Assembly (NCBI GenBank): GCA_026874595.1
Contig: CM049316.1
Coordinates: forward strand, 31,727,339 to 31,791,338
From: Sipunculus nudus
Taxonomy: Eukaryota; Annelida; Sipuncula; Golfingiida; Sipunculidae
Reading direction: 5' to 3'
Length of the DNA stretch: 64,000 nucleotides
The notes under the pieces are model-generated. The model made no database searches and was not told the DNA's origin. It was given only the letters and a program-made list of their open reading frames with translations. Below are positions 25,001-37,600 of the stretch, in pieces; the first letter of the stretch is position 1, and every line of letters begins with the position of its first letter. Position numbers and translations under genes: made by a program.

Positions 25001-28000
25001 ATTATTGTCTTCAGAAAATGGTGCCAAAAAGCAATTATGAAGGCATAATCCCTTTGCTTAGACTTTGCTTATGCTTTGCTTATTCTTTGCTTACGGCAAA
25101 ATCACAACAGAAATGCAGCATTTTTCTAAAAATACACACTGATATGACCCATAGGGAGACAGACGGGTTCCCTGGCTACACAGCAGTCCCGGTTAGTGAA
25201 CATTAATATCAGAAATAAAGGCAATATCGTTTAATCAAAACCGCAAATGTATATTTCAGCTATTTTTATAAAAGTCATTTATTGGTTTCTTGGACCCATT
25301 TTCCAATTTTAACACAATTTACCTACAGTGTTTTACCATTTCTGACATTATTAGACCCCCGTAAAGTCCAAAAATACATTATTTCTTCAGAAAATGGTGC
25401 CAAAAAGCAATTATGAAGGCATAATCCCTTTGCTTACCATTTGCTTATGCTTTGCTTATTCTTTTCTTATGGCAAAATCACAACAGAAATGCAGCAATTC
25501 CCTAAAAATACACACTAATATGACCCATAGGAAGACAGACGGGTCCCCTGGCTACACAGCAGTCCCGGTTAGTGAACATTAATATCAAAAATAAGGGCAA
25601 TATCGTTCAATCAAAACCGCAAATGTATATTTCAGCTATTTTTATAAAAGTCATTTATTGATTTCTTGGACCCATTTTTCAATTTTAACACAATTTACCT
25701 ACAGTGTTTTACTATTTCTGACATTATTAGACCACCGCTAAGTCTAAAAATACATTATTGTCTTCAGAAAATGGTGTCAAAAAGCAATTATGAAGGCATA
25801 ATCCCTTTGCTTACACTTTGCTTATGCTTTGCTTATTCTTTGCTTAAGGCAAAATCACAACAGAAATGGAGCATTTTCCTAAAAAATAAACACTGATATG
25901 ACCCATAGGAAGATAGACGGGTACTCTAACTGCACAGCAGTCCCGGTTAGTGAACATTAATATCAATCCCTTTGCTTACCATTTGCTTATGCTGTGCTTA
26001 TTCTTTGCTTATGGCAAAATCACAACAGAAATGCAGCATTTTCCTAAAAATACACACTAATATGACCCATAGGGAGACAGACGGGTCCCCTGGCTACACA
26101 GCAGTCCCGGTTAGGGAACATTAATATCAAAAATAAGGGCAATATCGTTCAATCAAAACCGCAAATGTATATTTCAGCTATTTTTATAAAAGTCATTTAT
26201 TGATTTCTTGGACCCATTTTTCAATTTTAACACAATTTACCTAAAGTGTTTTACTATTTCTGACATTATTAGACGCCCGCGAAGTCTAAAAATACATTAT
26301 TGTCTTTAGAAAATGGTGCCAAAAAGCAATTATGAAGGCATAATCCCTTTGCTTACACTTTGCTTATGTTTTGCTTATTCTTTGCTTACGGCAAAATCAC
26401 AACAGAAATGCAGCATTTTCCTAAAAATACACACTGATATGACCCATAGGGAGACAGACGGGTTTCCTGGCTACACAGCAGTCCCGGTAAGTGAACATTA
26501 ATATCAAAAATAAGGGCAATATCGTTCAATCAAAACCGCAAATGTATATTTCAGCTATTTTTATAAAAGTCATTTATTGGTTTCTTGGACCCATTTTCCA
26601 ATTTTAACACAATTTCCATACAGTGTTTTACTATTTCTGACATTATTAAACCCCTGTAAAGTCCAAAAATACATTATTTCTTCAGAAAATGCTGTCAAAA
26701 AGCAATTATGAAGGCATAATCCCTTTGCTTACACTTTGCTTATGCTTTGCTTATTCTCTGCTTACGGCAAAATCACAACGGAAATGGAGCATTTTCCTAA
26801 AAATAAACACTGATATGACCCATAGGGAGATTGACGGGTCCTCTGGCTGCACAGCGTTCTCGGTTAGTGAACATTAATATCAAAAGTAAGGGCAATATCG
26901 TTCAATCAAAACCAGAAATGTATATTTCAGCTATTTTTATAAAAGTCATTTATTGATTCCTGGGACCTATTTTCTAATTTTAAAAGAATTTACCTACAAT
27001 GTTTCACCATTTCTGACGTTATTAGAGCCCCGCAAAGTCTAAAAATACATTATTGTCTTCAGAAAATGGTGCCAAAAAGCAATTATGAAGGCATAATCCC
27101 TTTGCTTAGACTTTGCTTATGCTTTGCTTATTCTTTGCTTACGGCAAAATCACAACAGAAATGCAGCATTTTTCTAAAATACACACTGATATGACCCATA
27201 GGGAGACAGACGGGTTCCCTGGCTACACAGCAGTCCCGGTTAGTGAACATTAATATCAAAAATAAGGGCAATATCGTTTAATCAAAACCGCAAATGTATA
27301 TTTCAGCTATTTTTATAAAAGTCATTTATTGGTTTCTTGGACCCATTTTCCAATTTTAACACAATTTACCTACAGTGTTTTACCATTTCTGACATTATTA
27401 GACCCCCGTAAAGTCCAAAAATACATTATTTCTTCAGAAAATGGTGCCAAAAAGCAATTATGAAGGCATAATCCCTTTGCTTACCATTTGCTTATGCTTT
27501 GCTTATTCTTTGCTTATGGCAAAATCACAACAGAAATGCAGCAATTCCCTAAAAATACACACTAATATGACCCATAGGAAGACAGACGGGTCCCCTGGCT
27601 ACACAGCAGTCCCGGTTAGTGAACATTAATATCAAAAATAAGGGCAATATCGTTCAATCAAAACCGCAAATGTATATTTCAGCTATTTTTATAAAAGTCA
27701 TTTATTGATTTCTTGGACCCATTTTTCAATTTTAACACAATTTACCTACAGTGTTTTACTATTTCTGACATTATTAGACCACCGCTAAGTCTAAAAATAC
27801 ATTATTGTCTTCAGAAAATGGTGTCAAAAAGCAATTATGAAGGCATAATCCCTTTGCTTACACTTTGCTTATGCTTTGCTTATTCTTTGCTTACGGCAAA
27901 ATCACAACGGAAATGGAGCATTTTCCTAAAAATAAACACTGATATGACCCATAGGGAGATAGACGGGTCCTCTGGCTGCAGAGCGTTCCCGGTTAGTGAA

Positions 28001-28572
28001 CATTAATATCAAAAGTATGGGCAATATCGTTCAATCAAAACCAGAAATGTATATTTCAGCTATTTTTATAAAAGTCATTTATTGATTTCTTGGACCCATT
28101 TTTCAATTTTAACACAATTTACCTACAGTGTTTTACTATTTCTGACATTATTAGACCCCCGCGAAGTCTAAAAATACATTATTGTCTTCAGAAAATGGTG
28201 CCAAAAAGCAATTATGAAGGCATAATCCCTTTGCTTACACTTTGCTTATGCTTTGCTTATTCTTTGCTTACGGCAAAATCACAACAGAAATGCAGCATTT
28301 TCCTAAAAGTACACACTGATATGACCCATAGGGAGACAGACGGGTTCCCTGGCTACACAGCTGTCCCGGTTAGTGAACATTAATATCAAAAATAAGGGCA
28401 ATATCGTTCAATCAAAACCGCAAATGTATATTTCAGCTATTTTTATAAAAGTCATTTATTGGTTTCTTGGACCCATTTTCCAATTTTAACACAATTTACC
28501 TACAGTGTTTTACCATTTTTCTGACATTATTAGACCCCCGTAAAGTCCAAAAATACATTATTTCTTCAGAAA
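22010..28572 (+). repeat. Irregular transition zone between the two HOR domains
   Basis: Starts are 22010, 22385, 22760, 23138, 23513, 23889, 24264, 24641, 25018, 25394, 25771 (fused with c' to 26312), 26313, 26689, 27066, 27441, 27818 and 28195. The order follows neither domain. The run 22760-23888 is left-domain x-h-i: AAATGAAGC, then AAAATTGTGCC, then CCATAAGGAG. The monomers at 23889, 24264 and 24641 resemble the y-z-aa run of the right domain (43054-43805). The series 24641-25771 and 26689-27818 are two versions of aa-s-t-u. Monomer 22385 is the most diverged seen here, with ATACTTATATTACCCATATCGAGACAAACGGG-type changes spread over its middle. Several frames are broken, at 22385, 22760 and 27066. 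Confidence 0.85.
25771..26312 (+). repeat. u/c hybrid fused to c' remnant, copy 7
   Basis: The unit begins as type u (ATGGTGTC, preceded by ACCACCGCTAAG) and continues as type c (CATAGGAAGATAGACGGG, then GGTACTCTAACTGC), followed by the c' junction at about 25964. It also has one extra A in CCTAAAAAATAAAC and TTAAGGC instead of TTACGGC. The remnant has CCCCTGGCTACAC and GGGAACATTAATATC. The first is the right-domain form, while the second lacks the ACAATAAT seen in other copies. The type v monomer that normally separates u from c is missing, as expected after unequal crossover. Confidence 0.85.
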
Positions 28573-29092
28573 ATGGTGCCAAAAAGCAATTATGAAGGCA
28601 TAATCCCTTTGCTTACCCTTTGCTTATGCTTTGCTTATTCTTTGCTTATGGCAAAATCACAACAGAAATGCAGCATTTTCCTAAAAATAAACACTGATAT
28701 GACCCATAGGAAGATAGACGGGTACTCTAACTGCACAGCAGTCCCGGTTAGTGAACATTAATATCAATCCCTTTGCTTACCATTTGCTTATGCTGTACTT
28801 ATTCTTTGCTTATGGCAAAATCACAACAGAAATGCAGCATTTTCCTAAAAAATACACACTAATATGACCCATAGGGAGACAGACGGGTCCCCTGGCTACA
28901 CAGCAGTCCCGGTTAGGGAACAATAATATCAAAAATAAGGGCAATATCGTTCAATCAAAACCGCAAATGTATATTTCAGCTATTTTTATAAAAGTCATTT
29001 ATTGGTTTCTTGGACCCCTTGGACGTTATTAGAGCCCCTTGGACGTTATTAGAGCCCCGCAAAGTCTAAAAATACATTATTGTCTTCAGAAA
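28573..29092 (+). repeat. c/c' fused unit, copy 8, with truncated 3' end
   Basis: The c/c' junction near 28770 is the standard one, but the remnant has TGTACTT and one extra A in CCTAAAAAATACAC. The linker then breaks off at about 29018 in a complex junction, so the normal type d spacer is missing. Upstream of the unit the spacer has two extra T in ACCATTTTTCTGAC (about 28512). Confidence 0.88.
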
Positions 29093-29234
29093 ATGGTGCC
29101 AAAAAGCAATTATGAAGGCATAATCCCTTTGCTTAGACTTTGCTTATGTTTAAAAATACATTATTGTCTTCAGAAAATGGTGCCAAAAAGCAATTATGAA
29201 GGCATAATCCCTTTGCTTAGACTTTGCTTATGCT
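29010..29234 (+). repeat. Complex rearrangement: 20-bp duplication plus 84-bp partial duplication
   Basis: After TTTCTTGGACCCC the normal continuation (ATTTTCCAATTTT) is missing. A 20-bp segment starting TTGGACGTTATTAGAG appears twice in tandem (29019-29038 and 29039-29058) and then runs into a normal GCAAAGTC spacer. A second event follows: the sequence from TAAAAATACATT to CTTATG is present twice, 84 bp apart (29067-29150 and 29151-29234). The first copy ends CTTATGTTT, as in type d, and the second continues CTTATGCTTTGC, as in type s, so it is better read as a d-to-s fusion at a T/A-rich site than as slippage. The tandem boxes create a 108-codon open frame (29039-29365), which has no sign of function. 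An assembly error cannot be excluded. Confidence 0.85.
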
Positions 29235-31433
29235 TTGCTTATTCTTTGCTTACGGCAAAATCACAACAGAAATGCAGCATTTTTCTAAAAATACACACTG
29301 ATATGACCCATAGGGAGACAGACGGGTTCCCTGGCTACACAGCAGTCCCGGTTAGTGAACATTAATATCAAAAATAAGGGCAATATCGTTTAATCAAAAC
29401 CGCAAATGTATATTTCAGCTATTTTTGTAAACGTCATTTATTGGTTTCTTGGACCCATTTTCCAATTTTAACACAATTTACCTACAGTGTTTTACCATTT
29501 CTGACATTATTAGACCCCCATAAAGTCCAAAAATACATTATTTCTTCAGAAAATGGTGCCAAAAAGCAATTATGAAGGCATAATCCCTTTGCTTACCATT
29601 TGCTTATGCTTTGCTTATTCTTTGCTTATGGCAAAATCACAACAGAAATGCAGCAATTCCCTAAAAATACACACTAATATGACCCATAGGAAGACAGACG
29701 GGTCCCCTGGCTACACAGCAGTCCCGGTTAGTGAACATTAATATCAAAAATAAGGGCAATATCGTTCAATCAAAACCAGAAATGTATAATTCTGCTTCTT
29801 GAAAAAAGATAATTTATTTATTCCTGGGACCCATTTTCTAATTTTCACAGAATTTACCTACAGTGTTTCACCATTTCTGACGTTATTAGAGCCCCGCAAA
29901 GTCTAAAAATACATTATTGTCTTCAGAAAATGGTGCCAAAAAGCAATAATGAAGGCATAATCCCTTTGCTTACACTTTGCTTATGCTTTGCTTATTCTTT
30001 GCTTACGGCAAAATCACAACGGAAATGGAGCATTTTCCTAAAAATAAACACTGATATGACCCATAGGGAGATTGACGGGTCCTCTGGCTGCACAGCGTTC
30101 TCGGTTAGTGAACATTAATATCAAAAGTAAGGGCAATATCGTTCAATCAAAACCAGAAATGTATATTTCAGCTATTTTTATAAAAGTCATTTATTGATTT
30201 CTTGGACCCATTTTTCAATTTTAACACAATTTACCTACAGTGTTTTACTATTTCTGACATTATTAGACCCCCGCGAAGTCTAAAAATACATTATTGTCTT
30301 CAGAAAATGGTGCCAAAAAGCAATTATGAAGGCATAATCCCTTTGCTTACACTTTGCTTATGCTTTGCTTATTCTTTGCTTACGGCAAAATCACAGCAGA
30401 AATGAAGCATATTCCTAAAAGTACACACTGATATGACCCATAGGGAGACAGACGGGTTCCCTGGCTACACAGCTGTCCCGGTTAGTGAACATTAATATCA
30501 AAAATAAGGGCAATATCGTTCAATCAAAACCGCAAATGTATATTTCAGCTATTTTTATAAAAGTCATTTATTGGTTTCTTGGACCCATTTTCCAATTTTA
30601 ACACAATTTCCCTACAGTGTTTTACTATTTCTGACATTATTAAACCCCTGTAAAGTCCAAAAATACATTATTTCTTCAGAAAATGGTGTCAAAAAGCAAT
30701 TATGAAGGCATAATCCCTTTGCTTACACTTTGCTTATGCTCTGCTTATTCTTTGCTTACGGCAAAATCACAACAGAAATGCAGCATTTTCCTAAAAATAA
30801 ACACTGATATGACAGATAGGGAGACAGACGGGTTCCCTGGCTACACAGCAGTCCCGGTAAGTGAACATTAATATCAAAAGTAAGGGCAATATCCTTCAAT
30901 CAAAACCACAAATGTTTAATTCTGCTTCTTTAAAAAAGTCATTAATTGATTACTGGGACCCATTTTCTAATTTTAACAGAATTTAAATACAGTGTTTCAC
31001 CATTTCTGACATTATTAGACCCCCGCGAAGTCTAAAAATACATTATTTCTTTATAAAATGGTGCCAAAAAGCAATTATTAAGGCATATTCCCTTTGCTTA
31101 CCCTTTGCTTATGCTTTGCTTATTCTTTGCTTACGGCAAAATCACAACGGAAATGGAGCATTTTCCTAAAAATAAACACTGATATGACCCATAGGGAGAT
31201 AGACGGGGACTCTGACTGCACAGCATTCCCGGTTAGTGAACATTAATATCAAAAGTAAGGGCAATATCGTTCAATCAAACCAGAAATGTATAATTCTGCT
31301 TCTTGAAAAAAAATCATTTATTTATTCCTGGGACCCATTTTCTAATTTTCACAGAATTTACCTACAGTGTTTCACCATTTCTGTCGTTATTAGAGCCCCG
31401 CAAAGTCTAAAAATACATTATTGTCTTCAGAAA

Positions 31434-31809
31434 ATGGTGCCAATAAGCAATTATGAAGGCATAATCCCTTTGCTTAGACTTTGCTTATGCTTTGCTTATT
31501 CTTTGCTTACGGCAAAATCACAACGGAAATGGAGCATTTTCCTAAAAATAAACACTGATATGACCCATAGGGAGACAGACGGGTTCCCTGGCTACACAGC
31601 AGTCCCGGTTAGTGAACATTAATATCAAAAATAAGGGCAATATCGTTTAATCAAAACCGCAAATGTATATTTCAGCTATTTTTGTAAAAGTCATTTATTG
31701 GTTTCTTGGACCCATTTTCCAATTTTAACACAATTTACCTACAGTGTTTTACCATTTCTGACATTATTAGACCCCCGTAAAGTCCAAAAATACATTATTT
31801 CTTCAGAAA
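31434..31809 (+). repeat. Hybrid monomer g/s
   Basis: The first part is type g (CTTAGACTTTGC, CAACGGAAATGGAGC, AAAATAAACACTG). From GGGAGACAGACGGGTTCCC onward it is type s, including the ATCGTTTAATC spacer that normally leads into type t. The switch lies between about 31550 and 31575. Box variant: GCCAATAAGC instead of GCCAAAAAGC. Confidence 0.8.
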
Positions 31810-33692
31810 ATGGTGCCAAAAAGCAATTATGAAGGCATAATCCCTTTGCTTAGACTTTGCTTATGCTTTGCTTATTCTTTGCTTATGGCAAAATCACAAC
31901 AGGAATGCAGCAATTCCCTAAAAATACACACTAATATGACCCATAGGAAGACAGACGGGTCCCCTGGCTACACAGCAGTCCCGGTTAGTGAACATTAATA
32001 TCAAAAATAAGGGCAATATCGTTCAATCAAAACCGCAAATGTATATTTCAGCTATTTTTATAAAAGTCATTTATTGATTTCTTGGACCCATTTTTCAATT
32101 TTAACACAATTTACCTACAGTGTTTTACTATTTCTGATATTATTAGACCACCGCTAAGTCTAAAAATACATTATTGTCTTCAGAAAATATTGTCAAAAAG
32201 CAATTATGAAGGCATAATCCCTTTGCTTACACTTTGCTTATGCTTTGCTTATTCTTTGCTTACGGCAAAATCACAACGGAAATGGAGCATTTTCCTAAAA
32301 ATAAACACTGATATCACCCATAGGGAGATAGACGGGGACTCTGACTGCACAGCATTCCCGGTTAGTGAACATTAATATCAAAAGTAAGGGCAATATCGTT
32401 CAATCAAAACCAGAAATGTATAATTCTGCTTCTTGAAAAAAATCATTGATTTATTCCTGGGACCCATTTTCTAATTTTCACAGAATTTACCTACAGTGTT
32501 TCACCATTTCTGACGTTATTAGAGCCCCGCAAAGTCTAAAAATACATTATTGTCTTCAGAAAATGGTGCCAAAAAGCAATAATGAAGGCATAATCCCTTT
32601 GCTTACACTTTGCTTATGCTTTGCTTATTCTTTGCTTACGGCAAAATCACAACGGAAATGGAGCATTTTCCTAAAAATAAACACTGATATGACCCATAGG
32701 GAGATTGACGGGTCCTCTGGCTGCACAGCGTTCTCGGTTAGTGAACATTAATATCAAAAAGGAGGGCAATATCGTTCAATCAAAACCAGAAATGTATATT
32801 TCAGCTATTTTTATAAAAGTCATTTATTGATTCCTGGGACCTATTTTCTAATTTTAAAAGAATTTACCTACAATGTTTCACCATTTCTGACGTTATTAGA
32901 GCCCCGCAAAGTCTAAAAATACATTATTGTCTTCAGAAAATGGTGCCAAAAAGCAATTATGAAGGCATAATCCCTTTGCTTAGACTTTGCTTATGCTTTG
33001 CTTATTCTTTGCTTACGGCAAAATCACAACAGAAATGCAGCATTTTTCTAAAAATACACACTGATATGACCCATAGGGGGACAGACGGGTTCCCTGGCTA
33101 CACAGCAGTCCCGGTTAGTGAACATTAATATCAAAAATAAGGGCAATATCGTTTAATCAAAACCGCAAATGTATATTTCAGCTATTTTTATAAAAGTCAT
33201 TTATTGGTTTCTTGGACCCATTTTCCAATTTTAACACAATTTACCTACAGTGTTTTACCATTTCTGACATTATTAGACCCCCGTAAAGTCCAAAAATACA
33301 TTATTTCTTCAGAAAATGGTGCCAAAAAGCAATTATGAAGGCATAATCCCTTTGCTTACCATTTGCTTATGCTTTGCTTATTCTTTGCTTATGGCAAAAT
33401 CACAACAGAAATGCAGCAATTCCCTAAAAATACACACTAATATGACCCATAGGAAGACAGACGGGTCCCCTGGCTACACAGCAGTCCCGGTTAGTGAACA
33501 TTAATATCAAAAATAAGGGCAATATCGTTCAATCAAAACCGCAAATGTATATTTCAGCTATTTTTATAAAAGTCATTTATTGATTTCTTGGACCCATTTT
33601 TCAATTTTAACACAATTTACCTACAGTGTTTTACTATTTCTGACATTATTAGACCACCGCTAAGTCTAAAAATACATTATTGTCTTCAGAAA

Positions 33693-34068
33693 ATGGTGTC
33701 AAAAAGCAATTATGAAGGCATAATCCCTTTGCTTACACTTTGCTTATGCTTTGCTTATTCTTTGCTTACGGCAAAATCACAACGGAAATGGAGCATTTTC
33801 CTAAAAATAAACACTGATATGACCCATAGGGAGATAGACGGGTCCTCTGGCTGCAGAGCGTTCCCGGTTAGTGAACATTAATATCAAAAGTATGGGCAAT
33901 ATCGTTCAATCAAAACCAGAAATGTATATTTCAGCTATTTTTATGAAAGTCATTTATTGGTTTCTTGGACCCATTTTCCAATTTTAACACAATTTACCTA
34001 CAGTGTTTTACCATTTCTGACATTATCAGACCCCCGTAAAGTCCAAAAATACATTATTTCTTCAGAAA
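33693..34068 (+). repeat. Type u monomer with a v-derived linker (one monomer lost)
   Basis: The monomer is type u down to AAAAGTATGGGC and CAAAACCAGAAATG, which elsewhere leads into type v. It then has TTTTTATGAAAGTC and TTATTGGTTTC, the linker that elsewhere follows v and leads into c. The switch falls in the shared TATTTCAGCTATTTTTAT, about 33926-33943. The block therefore has 13 rather than 14 monomers before c at 34069. Confidence 0.82.
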
Positions 34069-34609
34069 ATGGTGCCAAAAAGCAATTATGAAGGCATAAT
34101 CCCTTTGCTTACCCTTTGCTTATGCTTTGCTTATTCTTTGCTTATGGCAAAATCACAACAGAAATGCAGCATTTTCCTAAAAATAAACACTGATATGACC
34201 CATAGGAAGATAGACGGGTACTCTAACTGCACAGCAGTCCCGGTTAGTGAACATTAATATCAATCCCTTTGCTTACCATTTGCTTATGCTGTGCTTATTC
34301 TTAGCTTATGGCAAAATCACAACAGAAATGCAGCATTTTCCTAAAAATACACACTAATATGACCCATAGGGAGACAGACGGGTCCCCTGGCTACACAGCA
34401 GTCCCGGTTAGGGAACAATAATATCAAAAATAAGGGCAATATCGTTCAATCAAAACCGCAAATGTATATTTCAGCTATTTTTATAAAAGTCATTTATTGA
34501 TTTCTTGGACCCATTTTTCAATTTTAAAAGAATTTACCTACAGTGTTTTACTATTTCTGACATTATTAGACCCCCGCGAAGTCTAAAAATACATTATTGT
34601 CTTTAGAAA
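34069..34609 (+). repeat. c/c' fused unit, copy 9
   Basis: Standard junction near 34262. The remnant has ATTCTTAGCTTATGG (about 34299), a change shared with copies 11 to 14 but not with copy 10. The following spacer has AATTTTAAAAGAATT instead of AATTTTAACACAATT. Confidence 0.93.
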
Positions 34610-37600
34610 ATGGTGCCAAAAAGCAATTATGAAGGCATAATCCCTTTGCTTAGACTTTGCTTATGTTTTGCTTATTCTTTGCTTACGGCAAAATCACAAC
34701 AGAAATGCAGCATTTTCCTAAAAATACACACTGATATGACCCATAGGGAGACAGACGGGTTCCCTGGCTACACAGCAGTCCCGGTTAGTGAACATTAATA
34801 TCAAAAATAAGGGAATATCGTTCAATCAAAACCGCAAATGTATATTTCAGCTATTTTTATAAAAGTCATTTATTGGTTTCTTGGACCCATTTTCCAATTT
34901 TAACACAATTTCCCTACAGTGTTTTACTATTTCTGACATTATTAAACCCCTGTAAAGTCCAAAAATACATTATTTCTTCAGAAAATGGTGTCAAAAAGCA
35001 ATTATGAAGGCATAATCCCTTTGCTTACACTTTGCTTATGCTCTGCTTATTCTTTGCTTACGGCAAAATCACAACAGAAATGCAGCATTTTCCTAAAAAT
35101 AAACACTGATATGACAGATAGGGAGACAGACGGGTTCCCTGGCTACACAGCAGTCCCGGTAAGTGAACATTAATATCAAAAGTAAGGGCAATATCCTTCA
35201 ATCAAAACCACAAATGTTTAATTCTGCTTCTTTAAAAAAGTCATTAATTGATTACTGGGACCCATTTTCTAATTTTAACAGAATTTAAATACAGTGTTTC
35301 ACCATTTCTGGCATTATTAGACCCCCGCGAAGTCTAAAAATACATTATTTCTTTATAAAATGCTGCCAAAAAGCAATTATTAAGGCATATTCCCTTTGCT
35401 TACCCTTCGCTTATGCTTTGCTTATTCTTTGCTTACGGCAAAATCACAACGGAAATGGAGCATTTTCCTAAAAATAAACACTGATATGACCCATAGGGAG
35501 ATAGACGGGGACTCTGACTGCACAGCATTCCCGGTTAGTGAACATTAATATCAAAAGTAAGGGCAATATCGTTCAATCAAAACCAGAAATGTATAATTCT
35601 GCTTCTTGAAAAAAAATCATTTATTTATTCCTGGGACCCATTTTCTAATTTTCACAGAATTTACCTACAGTGTTTCACCATTTCTGACGTTATTAGAGCC
35701 CCGCAAAGTCTAAAAATACATTATTGTCTTCAGAAAATGGTGCCAAAAAGCAATTATGAAGGCATAATCCCTTTGCTTAGACTTTGCTTATGCTTTTCTT
35801 ATTCTTTGCTTACGGCAAAATCACAACGGAAATGGAGCATTTTCCTAAAAATAAACACTGATATGACCCATAGGGAGATTGACGGGTCCTCTGGCTGCAC
35901 AGCGTTCTCGGTTAGTGAACATTTATATCAAAAGTAAGGGCAATATCGTTCAATCAAAACCAGAAATGTATATTTCAGCTATTTTTATAAAAGTCATTTA
36001 TTGATTCCTGGGACCTATTTTCTAATTTTAAAAGAATTTACTTACAGTGTTTCACCATTTCTGACGTTATTAGAGCCCCGCAAGGTCTAAAAATACATTA
36101 TTGTCTTCAGAAAATGGTGCCAAAAAGCAATTATGAAGGCATAATCCCTTTGCTTAGACTTTTCTTATGCCTTGCTTATTCTTTGCTTACGGCAAAATCA
36201 CAACAGAAATGCAGCATTTTCCTAAAAATACACACTGATATGACCCATAGGGAGACAGACGGGTTCCCTGGCTACACAGCAGTCCCGGTTAGTGAACATT
36301 AATATCAAAAATAAGGGCAATATCGTTCAATCAAAACCGCAAATGTATAGTTCAGCTATTTTTATAAAAGTCATTTATTGGTTTCTTGGACCCATTTTCC
36401 AATTTTAACACAATTTACCTACAGTGTTTTAACATTTCTGACATTATTAGACCCCCGTAAAGTCCAAAAATACATTATTTCTTCAGAAAATGGTGCCAAA
36501 AAGCAATTATGAAGGCATAATCCCTTTGCTTACCCTTTGCTTATGCTTTGCTTATTCTTTGCTTATGGCAAAATAACAACAGAAATGCAGCAATTCCCTA
36601 AAAATACACACTAATATGACCCATAGGGAGACAGACGGGTCCCCTGGCTACACAGCAGTCCCGGTTAGTGAACATTAATATCAAAAATAAGGGCAATATC
36701 GTTCAATCAAAACCGCAAATGTATATTTCAGCTATTTTTATAAAAGTCATTTATTGATTTCTTGGACCCATTTTTCAATTTTAACACAATTTACCTACAG
36801 TGTTTTACTATTTCTGACATTATTAGACCCCCGCGAAGTCTAAAAATACATTATTGTCTTTAGAAAATGGTGCCAAAAAGCAATTATGAATGCATAATCC
36901 GTTTTCTTACCCTTTGCTTATGCTTTGCTTATTCTTTGCTTACGGCAAAATCACAACGGAAATGGAGCATTTTCCTAAAAATACACACTAATATGACACA
37001 TAAGGAGACAGACGGGTCCCGTGGCTACACAGCAGTCCCGGTTAGTGAACATTAATATAAAAAATGAGGGCAATATCGTTCAATCAAAACCGCAAATGTA
37101 TATTTCAGCTATTTTTATAAAAGTCATTTATTGATTCCTGGGACCTATTATCTAATTTTAAAAGAATTTACCTACAGTGTTTCACCATTTCTGACGTTAT
37201 TAGAGCCCCGCAAAGTCTAAAAATACATTATTGTCTTCAGAAAATGGTGCCAAAAGGCAATTATGAAGGCATAATCCCTTTGCTTACACTTTGCTTATGC
37301 TTTGCCTATTCTTTGCTTACGGCAAAATCACAACGGAAATGGAGCATTTTCCTAAAAATAAACACTGATATGACCCATAGGGAGATTGACGGGTCCTCTG
37401 GCTGCACAGCGTTCTCGGTTAGTGAACATTAATATCAAAAAGGAGGGCAATATCGTTCAATCAAAACCAGAAATGTATATTTCAGCTATTTTTATAAAAG
37501 TCATTTATTGATTCCTGGGACCTATTTTCTAATTTTAAAAGAATTTACCTACAATGTTTCACCATTTCTGACGTTATTAGAGCCCCGCAAAGTCTAAAAA

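Larger units (their letters stand above)
28573..34068 (+). repeat. Mosaic block linking the transition zone to the right domain
   Basis: Starts are c 28573 (with a c' remnant), a rearranged unit with boxes at 29093 and 29177, t 29553, aa 29930, a b/v-like monomer 30307 with a stop (CAGAAATGAAGC), e 30683, f 31058, g hybrid 31434, s/t hybrid 31810, u-like 32187 (box mutated to ATATTGTC), aa 32563, s 32940, t 33316 and u/v hybrid 33693. Type e is not preceded by d as elsewhere. The spacer at about 31261-31279 reads ATCGTTCAATCAAACC. It combines the three-A left form with the ATCG right form and is therefore intermediate between the domains. Confidence 0.85.

Noticed and set aside
29039-29365. 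108-codon open frame with two tandem copies of the box sequence.
   Set aside because: It results from the rearranged junction at 29.0-29.2 kb that brings two box regions 84 bp apart. It is not a gene duplication.
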